Positions 18,132 to 20,679 of a DNA stretch of 20,679 bases are shown piece by piece. The stretch's first letter is position 1. The number at the start of each line of letters is the position of its first letter. The stretch is from assembly GCA_002803225.1 (NCBI GenBank), contig NXFV01000713.1:1-20679 (forward strand). The letters are read 5' to 3'. Both the position numbers and the translations under genes were made by a program. Origin of the DNA: Gamarada debralockiae. Its lineage: Eukaryota > Ascomycota > Leotiomycetes > Helotiales > Hyphodiscaceae. Below the pieces are notes generated by a model. That model worked only from the letters and a program-made list of their open reading frames with translations. It was not told where the DNA came from and did not search any database.

Positions 18132-19257
18132 ATGCCATCATACGGATCGCTTCATTCGCCATCACTCCGCAAAATGAACGGCGGAATGGATAGCAAAGGG
18201 AGGAGGACAGGTGCCATGCGGGCGATGAGCATGGACAATATACTCGGAGACCCGTTCGCGCTGGCTACGATTTCAATTGCAGTGGTACGTTGGAAATACC
18301 CTCATTTTACTGCGCCCCTTCCCTCAGGCGGCTCTTACTGACATTGACACAACAGCTTGCATGGCTCATCGCATTCGTCGGATCTGCTATCGCGACCGGC
18401 GAACATCTCGATCCACCATTCCCAAATTATTCGTGGTTTGGTATTGCGTATATGCTTTGTGTTATCATTGGGATATTTGTGGTCGTGGCATCAGATACAA
18501 CACAGACATATCATGTTGCCATTGTAGGCTTCCTTGCCTGCGGACTCGTCTTGACGAGCTCTTCGGTCAACTCGTTGATATATTCGTCGAACGGCGCGAA
18601 AGAAGCAACCGCTGCTGGTCACATATTGCTTTCTATGGTAAATGTAAGGCTAGCCTTGACCTCTTTTGTCTGACCTTGCTAACAATGAACTAGATCGTAT
18701 GGATCTTCTACTTTGGATCAACACCATCAGCCGTACCGCGCGCATACCTCGACTCCTTCGCTCTCCACAAAGATCACCGAACCTCCTCAGGCGGCCGCGG
18801 AATGTCCACTAACTACGGCCACGGACGACCTGACACCTCCGTCTCGTCCAACGTCCCACCACAGATGTACACATCCGCACAATTGGGTGGCTTTGAGACT
18901 TCATCCCCAGTAGCAGGATTTGCAGGAGGAGCCGCAGGAGCGGAGCGCAATTCTTCTCAACCACGGTTCGGCAACGGCAACGGCAACGGTGCAGCAGTAG
19001 CGCCCGCCAGCAATCTCGGCGCCAGCGGACCCATGAGTTCAGAACCGGCAGCCGGTGAAGTCGTAGTACCAACCGAATACCCCTACCGCGCGAAGGCGAT
19101 CTACAGCTACGAAGCAAACCCCGACGACGCGAACGAGATCTCCTTCTCCAAGCACGAAATCCTAGAGGTTTCAGACGTCAGCGGAAGATGGTGGCAAGCC
19201 AAGAAAGAGAATGGGGATACTGGCATCGCGCCATCGAATTACCTGATTTTGTTATAA
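18132..19257 (+). CDS. SHO1: High-osmolarity signalling protein SHO1 (membrane osmosensor with SH3)
   Basis: Three exons, 18132-18284, 18356-18643, 18694-19257; 334 residues from the first ATG, 320 from the second (18174). SHO1 is a plasma-membrane osmosensor and scaffold that recruits the MAPKK Pbs2 in the HOG pathway and also feeds invasive-growth signalling. Residues about 36-50 give the family signature [16 protein letters not shown], entering the first of four membrane segments. The others are centred on [36 protein letters not shown] and [17 protein letters not shown] Gly/Ser/Asn-rich cytosolic linker follows, with a short NGNGNG run. The C-terminal 58 residues are a complete SH3 domain ([17 protein letters not shown], the Trp pair in GRWWQAK, and [10 protein letters not shown]). 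Both introns lie in the membrane region, at AV|LAW and VN|IVW. The first ATG has a weak context (C at -3); 18174 has A at -3. Confidence 0.95.
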
Positions 19258-20304
19258 GACTTCTCTTTTTAGGATGCTATTGCACGGCATGAATAGGGTT
19301 ACTTATCGGAGGGATGGAGTGGCGGAGTTATGTAATAAGTCAATGTGATACGACTATTGGTTTTCTTTTGTTGCCTCCCCTTACCTCACCTTCCTACCTT
19401 CTTCTCGACACCCGACTAGCTATCCATCGATCAGCAAAAGACGTCGGAGCCAGAGGGAACCGGAGGGGACTGGGGTTCGATTTCTTCAACAAACAACCAA
19501 ACCTTTCTTGGACAACGAAACGTCTTCTCTTCCACGATACAGGGGCCTCGGTGGTTGCTAGCTCTTTGCTTTGCTTAAACCCCTATCTTTAGGTGCTATG
19601 GCAATTGCTATCGCTGGCTTGGACCCTTGGAGTGGAATGCTCCCGCTCGTATGAAAGAGCAAGCACCTTTGGGCATTTTTGTGGCGTTATTTTGCGTTTG
19701 TGTAGTGTAGTGTTGATCCGTCTGGACGTATAGGAGAGGGGTATGGGTCTTTGAAGACGGACGGGATAGGAAGGGAAAGGGTACATTTAGGCTTTCGTTC
19801 TATATATCCACCTATACCTTGAATGCAATGAAGGACATGATTGAGTCAACTTTGCCCTTTCCCTGCCTCTGATTCACCGTGAGTTCTTGATACGAACTGA
19901 GCCCAGTGGCATGTTGACGTGATGTTCAAGTGACTGGTGAATGATATAGAGGTTTGGGAGTCACAAATTGGTTAAGCATTAGGTGCTCAATCACGCAGTG
20001 TCATTTTTAAGGCGTCGCGCTGCTCCTGGGTATGCCAGATTATTAAGAGTATAAAATAATAGCAATGGCTAAGTGAGACACTTATGTGAAAATCGACATC
20101 ACATAAAGCGTACAGTGATGGTTCTGTATCCAGAACATGATAGAACCACCTAGTGGCAACATTTTAAAGCACAATATATAATCATGAGCTCCCCAGACCC
20201 CTCTGTATCAATGTTATTATATTATATAAATATATATGATGTAAAGATGCAGAGATGTAAAGATTTATACTGCGGCTACGTCGAGGCATTTTGGCCAGGT
20301 CAAA
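19258..20304. other. Intergenic, SHO1 3' region and AT-rich DNA
   Basis: About 1 kb with no supported gene. The first few hundred bases presumably include the SHO1 3' untranslated region. Bases 20170-20250 are strongly AT-rich, with TATATA runs and a repeated AGATGTAAAGAT, downstream of the ankyrin gene's stop. Open frames at 19314-19592 (+) and 19589-19786 (-) show nothing recognisable. Confidence 0.5.
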
Positions 20305-20679
20305 TTATTGGGATTTCTTAGCGCCCTTCTCAAGCAGCAGCTTCACTACTGCCTCATGCCCATTCTCGGCAGCCCATGACAGCGGCGTCTGGCCATATTT
20401 ATCTTTGGACTCTAGCTCAGCGCCCTTCTCAAGCAGCAGCTTCACTACTGCCTCATGCCCGTTCATGGCAGCCCGTAACAGTGGCGTCCGGCTATATATC
20501 TCATCTTTGGACTCTAGCTCAGCACCCTTCTCAAGCAGCAGCTTCACTACTGCCTCATGCCCCTCCCTCGCAGCCCATGACAGCGGCGTCCGGCCATTTT
20601 CTTTATCTTTGGACTCCAGCTCAGCGCCCTTCTCAAGCAGCAGCTTCACTACTGCCTCATGCCCATTCTTGGCAGCCCA
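20305..20679 (-). CDS. Ankyrin-repeat protein, C-terminal part (runs off the right edge)
   Basis: Minus-strand frame open from the window edge to a TAA at 20305-20307; 124 residues are visible. It contains three full ankyrin repeats plus part of a fourth, each with the pattern TPLSWAA..GHEAVVKLLLEKGAELESKD, 33-34 residues, ending in KGAKKSQ. Ankyrin repeats bind proteins; in fungi such highly uniform repeats often form the C-terminal sensor of NACHT or NB-ARC NLR-like proteins, but the N-terminal domains are outside the window, so the class is inference. The DNA of the repeats is nearly identical, with a 38-base core (from CCCTTCTCAAGC to CTCATGCCC on the plus strand) unchanged in all four copies. 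There is no intron in the visible part. Confidence 0.88.
   Translation of the reverse strand, partial: WAAKNGHEAVVKLLLEKGAELESKDKENGRTPLSWAAREGHEAVVKLLLEKGAELESKDEIYSRTPLLRAAMNGHEAVVKLLLEKGAELESKDKYGQTPLSWAAENGHEAVVKLLLEKGAKKSQ
20321..20679. repeat. Tandem 99-102 bp coding repeat (ankyrin units)
   Basis: Equivalent positions fall at 20321, 20420, 20522 and 20624, giving units of 99, 102 and 102 bases. Differences cluster in the loop and first-helix codons (KENG, EIYS, KYG; REG, MNG, ENG, KNG), while the second-helix segment is invariant. Confidence 0.9.

Noticed and set aside
1..20679. CRISPR arrays, tRNA or rRNA genes
   Set aside because: No regularly spaced direct repeats with unique spacers, no cloverleaf with a GGTTCRA-type arm, and no rRNA-like blocks were seen; a covariance-model search was not possible here.

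Overview
The window reads as nuclear DNA of a filamentous ascomycete (Pezizomycotina). The genes are interrupted by many short introns (46 to 123 bases). The set includes a fungal SHO1 osmosensor, an RO-10/p24 dynactin subunit and an AVT-type amino acid transporter. Decayed transposons and an NLR-type relic lie beside them. The overall protein style suggests Leotiomycetes (Sclerotinia/Botrytis-like), but that placement is an impression, not a test. All gene models were spliced by hand, and the reading frames close exactly at every exon junction.

Left third (1-6847): mostly repeat and relic DNA. A Mutator-like (MULE) transposase pseudogene enters from the left edge and runs to about 1740. A NACHT P-loop fragment follows near 2080-2320, then a 13-base minisatellite. 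A two-exon WW-domain gene with an unusual charged-repeat tail sits at 2831-3566, and a 228-base MITE-like inverted-repeat element at 4223-4450. Two weak hypothetical reading frames on the minus strand (3690-4193 and 5623-5937) could not be identified.

Middle (6848-12536): a conserved housekeeping block. A GNAT acetyltransferase (-) and the mitochondrial 3-methylcrotonyl-CoA carboxylase alpha subunit (+, five exons, leucine catabolism) diverge from a shared 460-base region. The NAD(P)H-hydrate epimerase (-, seven exons) and the mitochondrial ribosomal protein bS16m (+, four exons) diverge from a 243-base promoter.

Right (12844-20679): an AVT5/6-type vacuolar amino acid transporter (-, seven exons) and the dynactin p24/RO-10 homologue (+, two exons) are divergent. 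Next come about 1 kb of unexplained DNA and then a 1.3 kb stretch upstream of SHO1 that contains no ATG at all on the sense strand, while the same stretch holds 23 ATGs on the opposite strand. I read this as a very long 5' leader purged of upstream start codons. SHO1 (three exons, four membrane segments, C-terminal SH3) follows. The right edge holds the C-terminal end of an ankyrin-repeat gene with nearly identical repeats. Such repeats often belong to fungal NLR-like proteins, the class of the NACHT relic at the other end.

The genes do not form one pathway. They are ordinary single-copy genes arranged in divergent and convergent pairs, flanked by faster-evolving accessory DNA.
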